Shown in pieces: positions 25,995 to 35,437 of a DNA stretch of 64,000 nucleotides. This DNA is from Nicoletella semolina (GTDB lineage Bacteria > Pseudomonadota > Gammaproteobacteria > Enterobacterales > Pasteurellaceae), in contig NZ_SLXJ01000007.1 of NCBI RefSeq assembly GCF_004345745.1, positions 42,876 through 106,875 of the forward strand. Direction: 5' to 3'. Each line of letters begins with the position of its first letter. Within the stretch, counting starts at the first letter, position 1. The notes beneath the pieces were generated by a model, which was given only the letters and a program-made list of their open reading frames with translations, did no database searches and was not told the DNA's origin. The translations under genes and the position numbers were made by a program.

Positions 25995-27287
25995 TTACCG
26001 ATGTAGCTGTTCAAACGTATTGAAATAAGTGGGAAATGTTTTGGCAGTACATTTTGGATCTAAAATAGTTACTGGAGTATTAGATAATGCAACCAGTGAG
26101 AAACACATTGCTATTCGATGATCGTTATACGTTTCGATTTCTGCGTGTTGAAATTTGTCTAAGTCAAGCGGCTGAATTCGGATAAAATCTTCGCCTTCTT
26201 CAACTTCTGCCCCCACTTTTCGCAGCTCTGTTGCCATTGCACTCAAGCGATCTGTTTCCTTTACTCGCCAATTGTAAATATTGCGAATGACTGTTTCTCC
26301 CTCTGCAAATAAAGCTGTTGTGGCAATCGTCATCGCCGCATCAGGAATATGATTCATATCCATATCAATCCCTTTTAAACTACCCTGCTCTGCTTGAATA
26401 AAATCCTCTCCCCAAGTGATTTTTGCCCCCATTTTTTCTAACACATCAGCAAACAAGCGGTCTCCTTGAATAGAATTTTTACCAATCCCTGTTACCTTTA
26501 CCTTCCCTTTTATCGCTCCAGCCGCAAGAAAATAGGAAGCAGATGAAGCATCACCCTCCACTAAATATTTTTCAGGGGAGATATAACATTGATTTCCCCT
26601 AACAAAAAAAGTTTGATAATTTTTGTTTTCTACTTCAATCCCAAAATCTTTCATCATCGCCAGCGTAATATCAATATAAGGCTTAGAGACTAACTCACCT
26701 ATGATTTCTATTTCCATATCTCCATTAGCAAGTGGGGCGGACATTAATAATGCGGTTAAAAATTGACTTGAAATAGAACCATCAATTTTCACTTTACCGC
26801 CATTTAGTCCTGTATTACGAATAGCAATCGGCGGATAACCTTCATTTTCTAAGTATTCAATATTTGCCCCAATTTGGCGAAGTGCATCAACTAAATGCTT
26901 AATTGGGCGTTCCTTCATTCGAGGTTCACCTGTCAAAACCACTTCTGCCTCGCACTCCCCTTTTAGACACAACGCCGCTGCTAATGGACGCATTGCCGTT
27001 CCTGCATTTCCTAAAAAAATGGACAGCCCATCTTGTAATTGAAATGCACCGCCCATTCCTTCCACTTCACAAACTGTTTTATCTTCTGACAAGCGATAAT
27101 TTACCCCAAGATGTTTTAACGCATTCAACATATGGCGAATGTCATCACTCTCCAATAAATTTGTTACTTTCGTTGTGCCTTGTGCCAATGCCGCCAGCAG
27201 CAAAGCTCGATTTGATAAACTTTTTGAACCTGGTAAATTAATTTCGCCCTCTATATGAGTAATGGGCTGTAACGTGATTTTATTCAT
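25995..27287 (-). CDS. aroA: 3-phosphoshikimate 1-carboxyvinyltransferase (EPSP synthase)
   Basis: 430 residues. Class I EPSP synthase marks: [18 protein letters not shown] at 18-35, [21 protein letters not shown] segment near 90-106, [24 protein letters not shown] and the C-terminal RVKETDRL and YNDHRIAM. It makes EPSP in the shikimate pathway. It is the last gene of the run serC, hisC, (hsdR remnant), aroA on the minus strand. Confidence 0.97.
   Translation of the reverse strand: MNKITLQPITHIEGEINLPGSKSLSNRALLLAALAQGTTKVTNLLESDDIRHMLNALKHLGVNYRLSEDKTVCEVEGMGGAFQLQDGLSIFLGNAGTAMRPLAAALCLKGECEAEVVLTGEPRMKERPIKHLVDALRQIGANIEYLENEGYPPIAIRNTGLNGGKVKIDGSISSQFLTALLMSAPLANGDMEIEIIGELVSKPYIDITLAMMKDFGIEVENKNYQTFFVRGNQCYISPEKYLVEGDASSASYFLAAGAIKGKVKVTGIGKNSIQGDRLFADVLEKMGAKITWGEDFIQAEQGSLKGIDMDMNHIPDAAMTIATTALFAEGETVIRNIYNWRVKETDRLSAMATELRKVGAEVEEGEDFIRIQPLDLDKFQHAEIETYNDHRIAMCFSLVALSNTPVTILDPKCTAKTFPTYFNTFEQLHR
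26453..26461 (+). repeat. DNA uptake sequence core
   Basis: ACAAGCGGT within aroA, followed by TCTCC rather than the full extended tail; part of the same family as the copy at 3580. Confidence 0.7.
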
Positions 27288-27345
27288 TGTACATAACCTT
27301 TAAATTTAAATGAGAGCATACTATCACAACCTTTTTTTCTCCGCA

Positions 27346-27717
27346 TCAATGACTTAACTCATCAGCAATCACTTCGGCTTGTTTTAGTACAAATTCCACC
27401 GCTTCTAGCTGTTTGTCAGGTGGATATTTGAAGAGTCTTAACGCTCGGCGTATTTCAATTCGCATTTTGGCACGCACGGATTCTTTAAATTGCCAGTCAA
27501 TGGTAATCGCCTCAAGCCACAAGGCTTGATGACGGCTGTTTTTCACTTTTTCTAAAAACTGCTCCGACAAAATCTCAATATTCGGCTGATCTCGGTTAAG
27601 CAACGCAAATAAATCCACTGCACCATCTGCTTTTACCGCTTGATTCAGCAATGCCACCAATTTAATCTGGCGGTCGGCAGGGTTAGCGGTCGAATTTGGC
27701 TCACGTTTTGCAAGCAT
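27346..27717 (-). pseudogene. Remnant of type I restriction subunit HsdR (DUF3387 end)
   Basis: A 123-residue frame made of two pieces of the HsdR C-terminal domain. The first (about 18-70: LLNQAVKADGAVDLFALL, IEILSEQFLEKVKN) resembles the start of DUF3387; the second (about 71-121: IDWQFKESVRAKMRIEIR, YPPDKQLEAVEFVLKQAE) resembles its last 50 residues. The roughly 100 residues normally between them are gone, as are the motor and nuclease parts, and no hsdM or hsdS is near. An uptake-like AGCGGTCGAATTT with TTTTGCAAG lies at its start. It could still be expressed as a small protein, but no enzyme activity is expected. Confidence 0.7.
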
Positions 27718-27748
27718 TGCGTCCCTACCGATCAGGTTGAATTAATAT

Positions 27749-28843
27749 CTAAGTCAGCACCTTAATCAATGCTTTAAAGAATCGATCGTTTTCCTCTGGC
27801 AAGCCAATACTGACTCGTAAATGGTTTGGCATTCCATAACCTGCAATTGGTCGGACAATCACGCCTTCACGCAACAATGCATCATAAATTGGCGTGGCTG
27901 GGCATTTAAAATCGATGGTGATGAAATTGCCTTTCGATGGGATATATTCTAGCCCTTGAGCTTGGCAGAATGTTTCGTAGCGAGCCATTTCCAAGCGGTT
28001 GTTTTCGGCGACTTTTTCGATAAAAGCATCGTCATTCATCACCGCCACCGCTGCCGTAAGAGCAAGGCTATTGCAGTTAAATGGCTGACGAACTCGGTTA
28101 AGCAATTCGGCTATTTCTGGGTTAGATACCGCATAACCTATGCGAAGCCCTGCCAATCCATAAGCCTTTGATAATGAGCGAGAAACAATTAAATTTGGAT
28201 ATTTTTGCAAAAGTTTGAAAGAATCTAACCGCTCATTTGCTTGGGTAAATTCAGTATAAGCCTCATCTAGCACCACAATCACGTTGTTTGGCACATTGGC
28301 AAGGAAGAGATCTATTTCGCTCTCTGTAAGGAAATTACCTGTTGGATTATTTGGGTTAGCAATAAAAATAAGTTTAGTTTTTTCATTGATTGCAGCCAAA
28401 AAAGCATCAAGATCGTGTCCCCAATTTTTCGCAGGAACTTCACGAGCAGTCGCATTAATTGCTTTGGTTACTAATGGATAAACAATGAAAGCGTATTGTG
28501 AATAGATAATTTCGTCTTTCTCGCTGACGAAAGTGTGGGCGAATAGTTCGAGTAAATCGTTTGAGCCGTTGCCAAGCGTAATTTGATTAGGCTGAACACC
28601 AAATCTACGAGAAATCGTGGATTTCAGTTCGAAACCGTTGGCATCTGGGTAGCGAGTAAGTTCATTCAGTTGTTGAATGATGGCTTGTTTGGCACTGTCT
28701 GGGAAACCAAATGGATTTTCATTTGAGGCAAGTTTTATAATATTTTGAATGCCAAGCTCTCGTTCGAGTTCTTCGATAGGCTTTCCTGCTTGATAGGGAG
28801 AAAGCGATTTGACGCCTTCACTAACAAGTTGGCTAAATTGCAT
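27749..28843 (-). CDS. hisC: Histidinol-phosphate aminotransferase
   Basis: 364 residues, fold type I PLP enzyme: ASNENPFGFP near 38, GNGSNDLLELFAHTF, ANPNNPTGNF, VVLDEAYTEF and PLP-Lys in SRSLSKAYGLAGLRIGY. It makes histidinol phosphate from imidazole acetol phosphate. Stand-alone copy next to serC, as in Haemophilus (hisC2), so a broader role with aromatic amino acids is possible. AGGAG precedes the start. Confidence 0.92.
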   Translation of the reverse strand: MQFSQLVSEGVKSLSPYQAGKPIEELERELGIQNIIKLASNENPFGFPDSAKQAIIQQLNELTRYPDANGFELKSTISRRFGVQPNQITLGNGSNDLLELFAHTFVSEKDEIIYSQYAFIVYPLVTKAINATAREVPAKNWGHDLDAFLAAINEKTKLIFIANPNNPTGNFLTESEIDLFLANVPNNVIVVLDEAYTEFTQANERLDSFKLLQKYPNLIVSRSLSKAYGLAGLRIGYAVSNPEIAELLNRVRQPFNCNSLALTAAVAVMNDDAFIEKVAENNRLEMARYETFCQAQGLEYIPSKGNFITIDFKCPATPIYDALLREGVIVRPIAGYGMPNHLRVSIGLPEENDRFFKALIKVLT

Positions 28844-28899
28844 ATAGGTTGCTCCTAAAATAATAATACTATTTAACGTAAACGCTAGGTTTGGCGTCC

Positions 28900-29979
28900 T
28901 TATTGATTTTGTGCAAACTTATCCATAAAGGCAATTAACGCTTGTACACCTTCTATTGGCATTGCGTTGTAAATAGACGCACGCATTCCGCCTAACACTT
29001 TATGCCCTTTCAAGGCTTGTAAGCCACAAGCGGTCGCTTCTGCCACAAATTTTGCATCAAGCTCATCATTTCCTGTACTGAAAGTGACGTTCATTAATGA
29101 ACGATTTTGCCTTGTAACGCGGTTATGGTAAAAATGGCTTTGATCAAGATAGTCATACAGCAATTTTGCTTTCTGTTGGTTACGCTGTTCAATGGTTTTT
29201 ATTCCGCCTTCTGCAAGCCAATATTTAAACACGAGCGAGCAGAGATACCAAGCAAACGTAGGCGGTGTATTAATCATTGAATCACTTTGAGCTTGCACGG
29301 CATAATTCCAAATTGATGGCGTATCTTGACGAGCATTGCCAATCAAATCTTCACGCACGATAACGATTGTTATCCCAGAAGGACCGATATTTTTTTGCGC
29401 ACCTGCATAAATTAAACCAAATTGGCTAATGTCAATTTCTCGAGAAAGAATATTAGATGACATATCCGCAACGAGTACCGCATTCCCAACATTCGGTACA
29501 TCAAATAACTCAATGCCACTGATTGTCTCATTTGGGCAATAATGCACATAATCATAATTTTCAGCGATATCACTAAAATCTAAATTAACAATCCCCTGCT
29601 CTGCCCCTTGCGTTAAAAGATTAACTTCATCAATTGTACAGAAATTGCGTGCTTCTTTTGCCGCCGTTGCCGACCAGTGTCCACTGGTAAGATAAAGGGC
29701 CCTCCCTTTTTTTCCAATTAAATTCATCGGAATTGCCGCAAATTGTCCTCTCGCACCACCTTGCAGAAACAATATTTTGTAATTATCGGGTATCTGATAT
29801 AAAGACCGAAAATTGCGATCTGCTTGAGCAGCCAATTCAACAAATGGCTTTCCTCGATGGCTTACCTCCATAACCGATGAGCCTAATCCCTGCCAGTTAA
29901 GCAATTCAGATTGTGCCTGTTCAAGTACCTGAGGGGGTAACATTGCAGGTCCTGCACTAAAATTATAGGTTTGTGTCAT
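28900..29979 (-). CDS. serC: Phosphoserine aminotransferase
   Basis: 359 residues. MTQTYNFSAGPAMLPPQVLEQ start, FLQGGARGQFAAIPMNL, ADMSSNILSREID and PLP-Lys in YAGAQKNIGPSGITIVIVRE. It transaminates 3-phosphohydroxypyruvate for serine synthesis and acts in pyridoxal phosphate synthesis. First of the serC-hisC pair, 56 bases apart. Confidence 0.97.
   Translation of the reverse strand: MTQTYNFSAGPAMLPPQVLEQAQSELLNWQGLGSSVMEVSHRGKPFVELAAQADRNFRSLYQIPDNYKILFLQGGARGQFAAIPMNLIGKKGRALYLTSGHWSATAAKEARNFCTIDEVNLLTQGAEQGIVNLDFSDIAENYDYVHYCPNETISGIELFDVPNVGNAVLVADMSSNILSREIDISQFGLIYAGAQKNIGPSGITIVIVREDLIGNARQDTPSIWNYAVQAQSDSMINTPPTFAWYLCSLVFKYWLAEGGIKTIEQRNQQKAKLLYDYLDQSHFYHNRVTRQNRSLMNVTFSTGNDELDAKFVAEATACGLQALKGHKVLGGMRASIYNAMPIEGVQALIAFMDKFAQNQ
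29026..29034 (+). repeat. DNA uptake sequence
   Basis: ACAAGCGGTCGCTTCTGCC with AATTTTGCA about 20 bases on: core plus recognisable tail, inside serC. Confidence 0.8.
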
Positions 29980-30038
29980 TGCATTTGCCTCATTGTGATT
30001 TTTTATTGTTGTAAAAATAATGGTGAATGAATAGAAAT

Positions 30039-31358
30039 CTAACTAGCGATCATTATTGCTTCAATATCTGCAATTTCTTTTGGTGCTGCACTGGTTAGAT
30101 TTTTGTTGCCGTACTCGGTGATTAACAGATTATCTTCAATTCGAATACCAATGCCTTTATATTGTTCTGGCACATCAGCATCTCGTGGAATATACAATCC
30201 AGGTTCAACCGTAAGAACCATACCAATTTCCAATGGGCGATCTCTATCCGAACCATATTCGCCCACATCGTGTACATCTAGTCCTAGCCAATGCCCGAGT
30301 CCGTGCATATAAAACGCTTTATAAGCTTTTTCGTCAATTAATGTTTGCACATCGCCTTTAAGAATCCCTAGATTTACTAAACCTTCAGTCATTATTGCAA
30401 CCGCTTTATCGTTGGCTATTTTTATCGAACTTTGTGGTACAAGCAGTTTGGTTGCCTCTTTCGACGCACTTAAAACTAATTGATATAACTCTCGTTGTGG
30501 CTGACTAAATTTTCCATTTATGGGAAATGTGCGTGTAATATCGCCTGCATACATTGCAAATTCGGCTCCAGCGTCAATCAGTACTAAATCGCCATCACGC
30601 AACACTTGGTCATTTTCATTGTAGTGCAGAATACACGCATTCTCACCGCCTGCAACAATCTGATTATAAGAGGCAAAACGAGCACCAAAACGTGAAAATT
30701 CGTGCTGAATTTCCCCTTCAATTTCCATTTCGTAGCGGTTTGGACGAGTTTGTTTCATTGCACGAAGATGAGCTAGTGCTGAAATTTGACACGCCTGCTG
30801 AATAAGTGCTATCTCTTGTTCTGATTTAAACAATCGCATTTCTGATAAAATAGGCTGCCAATCAATAAGATGAACAGGCGATGTTTGACGATTATCTCGC
30901 ATAGTATCAAACGTTTTAAATACAATCTCATCACCCCAAGTTTGCAATCCTCTTGCATAATAACAAGCGGTCAGATTAGCCACTTTTTTTGCAAATATTG
31001 TTTGAATGTCAGTGATATCATAGGCTTCATCAACATTCAATTGCCTAGGTGCTTGCTCAACCCCTAATCGGCGACCATTCCACGTTTCCATTAAAGGATC
31101 TTTTTTACGTAAAAATAATACCGTTTCACATTGCCCTGTCCGCTTTATCAGTAATAATGCAGATTGTGGCTCGGCAAAACCTGTGAGATACCAAAAGTAA
31201 CTATCAGGACGAAAGAGGTAGTCACAATCATTGTTACGACGTTTTTCAGTTTCAGTAAAGACGATAAGTGCTGAATTATCCTGCATTTGTTCAAATAAAC
31301 GTGAACGGCGTGCAGAAAATTCAGACAGTGGCATTTTTTGTAAGTAAGCGAGATCCAT
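30039..31358 (-). CDS. pepP: Xaa-Pro aminopeptidase
   Basis: 439 residues: N-terminal creatinase-like domain and C-terminal pita-bread M24B domain with the five metal ligands in VLIDAGAEFAMYAGDITRT (two Asp), HGLGHWLGLDVHD (His), LTVEPGLYI (Glu) and IRIEDNLLI (Glu). It removes N-terminal residues before proline, in the cytosol. Divergent from mazG. Confidence 0.96.
   Translation of the reverse strand: MDLAYLQKMPLSEFSARRSRLFEQMQDNSALIVFTETEKRRNNDCDYLFRPDSYFWYLTGFAEPQSALLLIKRTGQCETVLFLRKKDPLMETWNGRRLGVEQAPRQLNVDEAYDITDIQTIFAKKVANLTACYYARGLQTWGDEIVFKTFDTMRDNRQTSPVHLIDWQPILSEMRLFKSEQEIALIQQACQISALAHLRAMKQTRPNRYEMEIEGEIQHEFSRFGARFASYNQIVAGGENACILHYNENDQVLRDGDLVLIDAGAEFAMYAGDITRTFPINGKFSQPQRELYQLVLSASKEATKLLVPQSSIKIANDKAVAIMTEGLVNLGILKGDVQTLIDEKAYKAFYMHGLGHWLGLDVHDVGEYGSDRDRPLEIGMVLTVEPGLYIPRDADVPEQYKGIGIRIEDNLLITEYGNKNLTSAAPKEIADIEAIMIAS
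30963..30971 (+). repeat. DNA uptake sequence
   Basis: ACAAGCGGTCAGATTAGCC followed by TTTTTTTGCAAA: the best full-length match to the extended Actinobacillus-type motif in the window; inside pepP. Confidence 0.85.
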
Positions 31359-31462
31359 AAATTTTCCTTTTGAACAAAAATTGTTACGATTTTAACATAA
31401 AAGCATAGACAAGCGAGTACAACACAAGCAGAATAATTCAATAATTTAGCGAGGAGATAATA

Positions 31463-32263
31463 ATGATTACGATAGACACATTATGCCAGCTTGTGGCGAA
31501 ATTGCGTGATCCAAATGGTGGCTGCCCTTGGGATATTGCTCAAACATTCGATTCAATGCTGCCACACTTATTAGAAGAAACATACGAAGTTGCTGAAGCG
31601 ATACATACTCAAAATGCCTCTGCTCTGCGTGAAGAACTTGGCGACTTACTCTTGCAAGTCATCTTCTTAAGTCAGTTAGCACAAGAAGAAGGCGATTTTA
31701 CCTTTCAGGACGTATTAGAGGATCTACATACGAAATTGATTGATCGTCACCCGCACGTGTTTGGTGACAAAAAAGCCAGTAATAGCGAAGAGGCTTTAGC
31801 TAATTGGGAAGCTCAAAAAGCCGCACAAAAAGCAAAATCTGGACAATCGTCTATTTTAGATGATTTGCCTTTTGCATTGCCTGCTTTGACACGAGCAAAT
31901 AAATTACAAAAACGTTGTGCTAAAGTCGGCTTTGATTGGCAAGAGCCACAAGCTGTATTTAATAAAGTTGCGGAAGAATTAGACGAAGTGGCTCAAGAGA
32001 TGAAACAAACGCCTGTTGAGAGAGAAAAATTAGAGGAAGAATTAGGAGATTTATTTTTTGCAAGTGTGAATTTGTGCAGGCACTATAAAATTGATGCCGA
32101 AAGTTGCTTACGTCAAGCAAATGTAAAATTTGAAAATCGTTTCCGTCAGATAGAAAAAAAGGTTGCAACCCAAGGAAAAACCTTATCTGAATGTACACTT
32201 GCCGAGTTAGATTTATATTGGGAACAGATAAAAAATGTGGAAAAAAATAGCAAAGTTGGATAG
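31463..32263 (+). CDS. mazG: Nucleoside triphosphate pyrophosphohydrolase
   Basis: 266 residues with two tandem MazG domains. First: LRDPNGGCPWDIAQT, EETYEVAEAI and REELGDLLLQVIFLSQLA; second: GFDWQEPQAVFNKVAEELDE and LEEELGDLFFASVNLCRHY. Each carries the EExxE and ExxD metal motifs. It hydrolyses NTPs to NMPs and damps ppGpp signalling in E. coli. Very good ribosome site (gcgaggag). Confidence 0.95.
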   Translation: MITIDTLCQLVAKLRDPNGGCPWDIAQTFDSMLPHLLEETYEVAEAIHTQNASALREELGDLLLQVIFLSQLAQEEGDFTFQDVLEDLHTKLIDRHPHVFGDKKASNSEEALANWEAQKAAQKAKSGQSSILDDLPFALPALTRANKLQKRCAKVGFDWQEPQAVFNKVAEELDEVAQEMKQTPVEREKLEEELGDLFFASVNLCRHYKIDAESCLRQANVKFENRFRQIEKKVATQGKTLSECTLAELDLYWEQIKNVEKNSKVG

Positions 32264-32314
32264 AGTATTGTCGATTTTTGTTTATTTATGTAAATGGCTG
32301 AGTAAGGAGTCATA

Positions 32315-33025
32315 ATGCAAAAAATTTTACTTGTTGATGATGATATTGAATTAACTGAACTGCTTGCTGAGTTACTTTCATTAGAAGGATTTGATGTTCA
32401 TACCGTACATAATGGCGAAGAAGCTCTCAATGAACTAGAGCATCAGAGTTACGATCTAATTTTGCTTGATGTGATGATGCCTGTACTAAATGGTATTGAG
32501 ACGCTCAAACAAGTTCGTAAAAAATACTGTACACCTATTCTGATGTTAAGTGCAAGAGACGATGAAATCGATAGAATATTGGGTTTAGAATTAGGTGCTG
32601 ACGACTACCTACCAAAGCCTTTCAATGATCGTGAGTTAGTCGCTCGCATTAAAGCGATTTTACGACGCACTAAAATAGGTAAAGTGATCGTTGAGACCAC
32701 GGAATCTGAAGATGATCACAAACCACTTTATTTTGGTGGCGTTGAATTACATTCAGGTCGCCAGCAGGCGATTTTTGAGGAGAGAGATTTAGATCTCACA
32801 GGAACGGAATTTGCATTGTTGCAAATGCTTGTTCGCCACGCAGGTCAGATTCTTTCTCGAGAATTGCTCAGTTTCGAAATTTTAGGTAAACAACTCACCC
32901 CTTATGATCGTGCAATTGATATGCATATTTCAAATCTGCGTAAAAAACTACCTGAACGCAACGATAACTTACCTTGGTTTAAAACATTGCGTGGTCGTGG
33001 TTATTTATTGGTTACAGAAAAATAA
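32315..33025 (+). CDS. cpxR: Response regulator CpxR
   Basis: 236 residues, OmpR/PhoB class. Receiver domain with acidic pocket DDD (8-10), phospho-acceptor Asp52 and Lys in LPKPFND; winged-helix DNA-binding domain with LTGTEFALLQML and AIDMHISNLRKKL. Near-identical stretches to E. coli CpxR (GLELGADDYLPKPFNDRELV) make the assignment firm. It controls the envelope stress regulon with cpxA downstream. Confidence 0.95.
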   Translation: MQKILLVDDDIELTELLAELLSLEGFDVHTVHNGEEALNELEHQSYDLILLDVMMPVLNGIETLKQVRKKYCTPILMLSARDDEIDRILGLELGADDYLPKPFNDRELVARIKAILRRTKIGKVIVETTESEDDHKPLYFGGVELHSGRQQAIFEERDLDLTGTEFALLQMLVRHAGQILSRELLSFEILGKQLTPYDRAIDMHISNLRKKLPERNDNLPWFKTLRGRGYLLVTEK

Positions 33026-33047
33026 TCTCAGCCTCTCTTTATCACAT

Positions 33048-33068
33048 AATCCCCCAATAAGGGGGATT
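33048..33068 (+). terminator. Hairpin between cpxR and cpxA
   Basis: AATCCCCC and GGGGGATT form an eight-base GC-rich stem around AATAA, followed by TTCGTTTG. It stands in the 77-base gap inside the cpxRA pair and may act as a partial terminator lowering cpxA expression. Confidence 0.65.
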
Positions 33069-33102
33069 TTCGTTTGTCTGTTAAGTATTTATCTATCAAA
33101 TT

Positions 33103-34491
33103 ATGAGAAAACGATTTAATCAATTAAAAACGCTCCGTAACTATTTAGCTTACCAAATATTTGTTTCTTTCTTTGGGACAATTGCAATTGTCCTTGGTAT
33201 CGCCTTGCTGCTCCCTAATTTTGACACACGATCATTTAATTCCATTGAAGATGATCAACGTTTTTTCTTTACAAACGAAAGTCTTTATACACAACAAGAA
33301 TATAACCTTGATGAAGTTTTTCAGCGTAATCTTTCAGTTACTACACTAAATGGTTTTGAGGTCATTTTACTTGAAAAGCAAACAGGATTAGTGAGCGGAA
33401 TCAGCGGTAATCAGTTAAAAGCTTTACAAGCTTTTATATTTAAAGCGGATAATCCTTATGCCCCTTTGCAACGCCGTTTTGATGCGATTGAAATTTATGG
33501 TCCTTTTCTAGTTGAGTCCTCTACCAATCACTACTTACAATACTTTATCAAAAAGGTTGATCCACAACGTGAATTTATTAACTCGATGTTTGATTCACCA
33601 TGGCTGATGTTATTAATTCTATTACTCGTTAGCACCCCTCTACTCCTTTGGTTATCGTGGCGGATTGCAAAACCTGTTAAAGCCCTACGTTTGACTGCAA
33701 ATGCGGTCGCAACAGGGAATTTAACAATCAATCCCGATCTCGAAACTCGAGGGATTAATGAATTGCGAGAAGTCGGCAAAAGTTTTAATCGAATGATTAC
33801 CTCTCTTGAAAAATTAACAAGTTATCAGCAAGGCTTGTTATCAAATATTTCTCACGAACTAAAAACACCACTGACACGAATGCAGCTAGCCGTTTCACTA
33901 CTTCGCCGTCGCAATGGTGAATCAAACGAACTTATTCGTATTGAAAATGAAATTCAAAAATTAGATACGATGATTCACGATTTATTAATACTCTCACGCC
34001 AACAAGTAAATCAACATTTAGAAAGAGAAATTTTTAGTATTAATAAAATTTGGGAAGATGTATTGGAAGATGCAAAGTTTGAATTAGAACAAAATAATAT
34101 TCACTTTTATATTCAGCAGCGTATTTCCTATCCTGAACGCCATTTTATTAATGGCAACGTTGGATTGCTCGCCAGTGCAGTTGAAAACGTCATTCGTAAT
34201 GCTCAAAAGTATGCTTATCAATGTGTAAAAGTAATGATGTATATTGATAAATCAGAATTATTAATACTGATTGATGATGACGGTATTGGCGTTCCTGAAG
34301 ATCAATATGAAGAAATTTTCCGCCCATTTTATCGAGTAGAAGCCGATAGAGCGAGACAGACAGGGGGAACAGGACTAGGACTTGCTATTGTGTTAAATGC
34401 AGTAAAACAACATAAAGGTACTGCAATCGCAGAAAAAAGCCCTCTTGGTGGACTAAGAATTAAGCTACAGCTTCCACTGTGGGTTGAATAA
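33103..34491 (+). CDS. cpxA: Sensor histidine kinase CpxA
   Basis: 462 residues: membrane segment (about 14-38), periplasmic sensor domain (39-164), second membrane segment (165-187), HAMP (188-240), H-box SNISHELKTPLTRM with phospho-acceptor His251, and ATPase domain with N-box NVIRNAQKYAY, DDGIGVPEDQ and GGTGLGLAI. It phosphorylates CpxR in response to misfolded envelope proteins. No strong ribosome site precedes the ATG. Confidence 0.94.
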   Translation: MRKRFNQLKTLRNYLAYQIFVSFFGTIAIVLGIALLLPNFDTRSFNSIEDDQRFFFTNESLYTQQEYNLDEVFQRNLSVTTLNGFEVILLEKQTGLVSGISGNQLKALQAFIFKADNPYAPLQRRFDAIEIYGPFLVESSTNHYLQYFIKKVDPQREFINSMFDSPWLMLLILLLVSTPLLLWLSWRIAKPVKALRLTANAVATGNLTINPDLETRGINELREVGKSFNRMITSLEKLTSYQQGLLSNISHELKTPLTRMQLAVSLLRRRNGESNELIRIENEIQKLDTMIHDLLILSRQQVNQHLEREIFSINKIWEDVLEDAKFELEQNNIHFYIQQRISYPERHFINGNVGLLASAVENVIRNAQKYAYQCVKVMMYIDKSELLILIDDDGIGVPEDQYEEIFRPFYRVEADRARQTGGTGLGLAIVLNAVKQHKGTAIAEKSPLGGLRIKLQLPLWVE

Positions 34492-34576
34492 CGCTTGGTT
34501 AATCCACATAGGTAATACAAGCAGTCAGAATCCGCTTAAAATTTGCAAATGGTTTCAATACATATAGCAAGGAAAA

Positions 34577-35362
34577 ATGATGGAAAAAAATAGACTTACC
34601 AATTTAGAGTTAGAACAGATCTTAAATACAAAACTTAACAGCCAAGCGATCAGTGATTACGCACCAAATGGTTTACAAGTGGAGGGAAAGCGTGAAATAC
34701 GACACATTGTAACGGGAGTAACTGCAAGTCTACCTCTTATTCAATATGCCATTGAGCAAAAAGCTGATGCAATTTTGGTACACCATGGCTATTTTTGGAA
34801 AAACGAAAATCCGTGCATTCGTGGAATGAAAGGAAAACGCATTCAGCAATTAATCAAGAATGAGATCAACTTATTTGCCTATCACCTCCCTTTGGATATA
34901 CACCCCGAATTAGGTAATAATGCTCAATTGGCACAGCAGATAGGCGTTAAAAATCTACAAAATTTAGAAGATAAATCTCTTTCTATTCCTATCTATGGCG
35001 AGCTAGATACTCCAATTTCGGCTCAAGAACTCGCACTCCGTTTGGAAAAATGTTTACGCCGTCAGCCTATTTTATGCCACGAATTTATTAAGGACTTTCC
35101 TCAAAAGCCGATTAAAACAGTGGGAATTTGCACAGGCGGTGGACAAAACTACATTGATTTAGCAGCTCTAAAAGGGCTTGATGCGTTTATTAGCGGAGAA
35201 ATTTCCGAACAAACTACGCATTCTGCGAGGGAGCAAGGTATTTACTACTTCGCTTGCGGTCATCACGCTACTGAACGAGATGGCGTCAAAGCATTGGGAG
35301 AATGGATTTCAGATCATTATCCTGTTACGGTTGAATTTATGGACATTGATAATCCTGCATAA
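34577..35362 (+). CDS. ybgI: Nif3-like dinuclear metal-centre protein (YbgI family)
   Basis: 261 residues. Family motifs: YAPNGLQVEG at the N-terminus, ADAILVHHGYFWK (metal His pair), AYHLPLDIHPELGNN, GICTGGGQNY and the C-terminal CGHHATERDGVKALG. Members form toroidal hexamers with a two-metal centre; they have been linked to GTP cyclohydrolase I binding, but function is unsettled. Tandem ATGs at the start after AAGGA. Converges on cysS. Confidence 0.9.
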   Translation: MMEKNRLTNLELEQILNTKLNSQAISDYAPNGLQVEGKREIRHIVTGVTASLPLIQYAIEQKADAILVHHGYFWKNENPCIRGMKGKRIQQLIKNEINLFAYHLPLDIHPELGNNAQLAQQIGVKNLQNLEDKSLSIPIYGELDTPISAQELALRLEKCLRRQPILCHEFIKDFPQKPIKTVGICTGGGQNYIDLAALKGLDAFISGEISEQTTHSAREQGIYYFACGHHATERDGVKALGEWISDHYPVTVEFMDIDNPA

Positions 35363-35437
35363 AATACGCTTGAATTAGATTAAACTAAAAAAGAAAAAGT
35401 AGGGACACGATGCTTCTGTCCCTCGTTTAGAATATCA

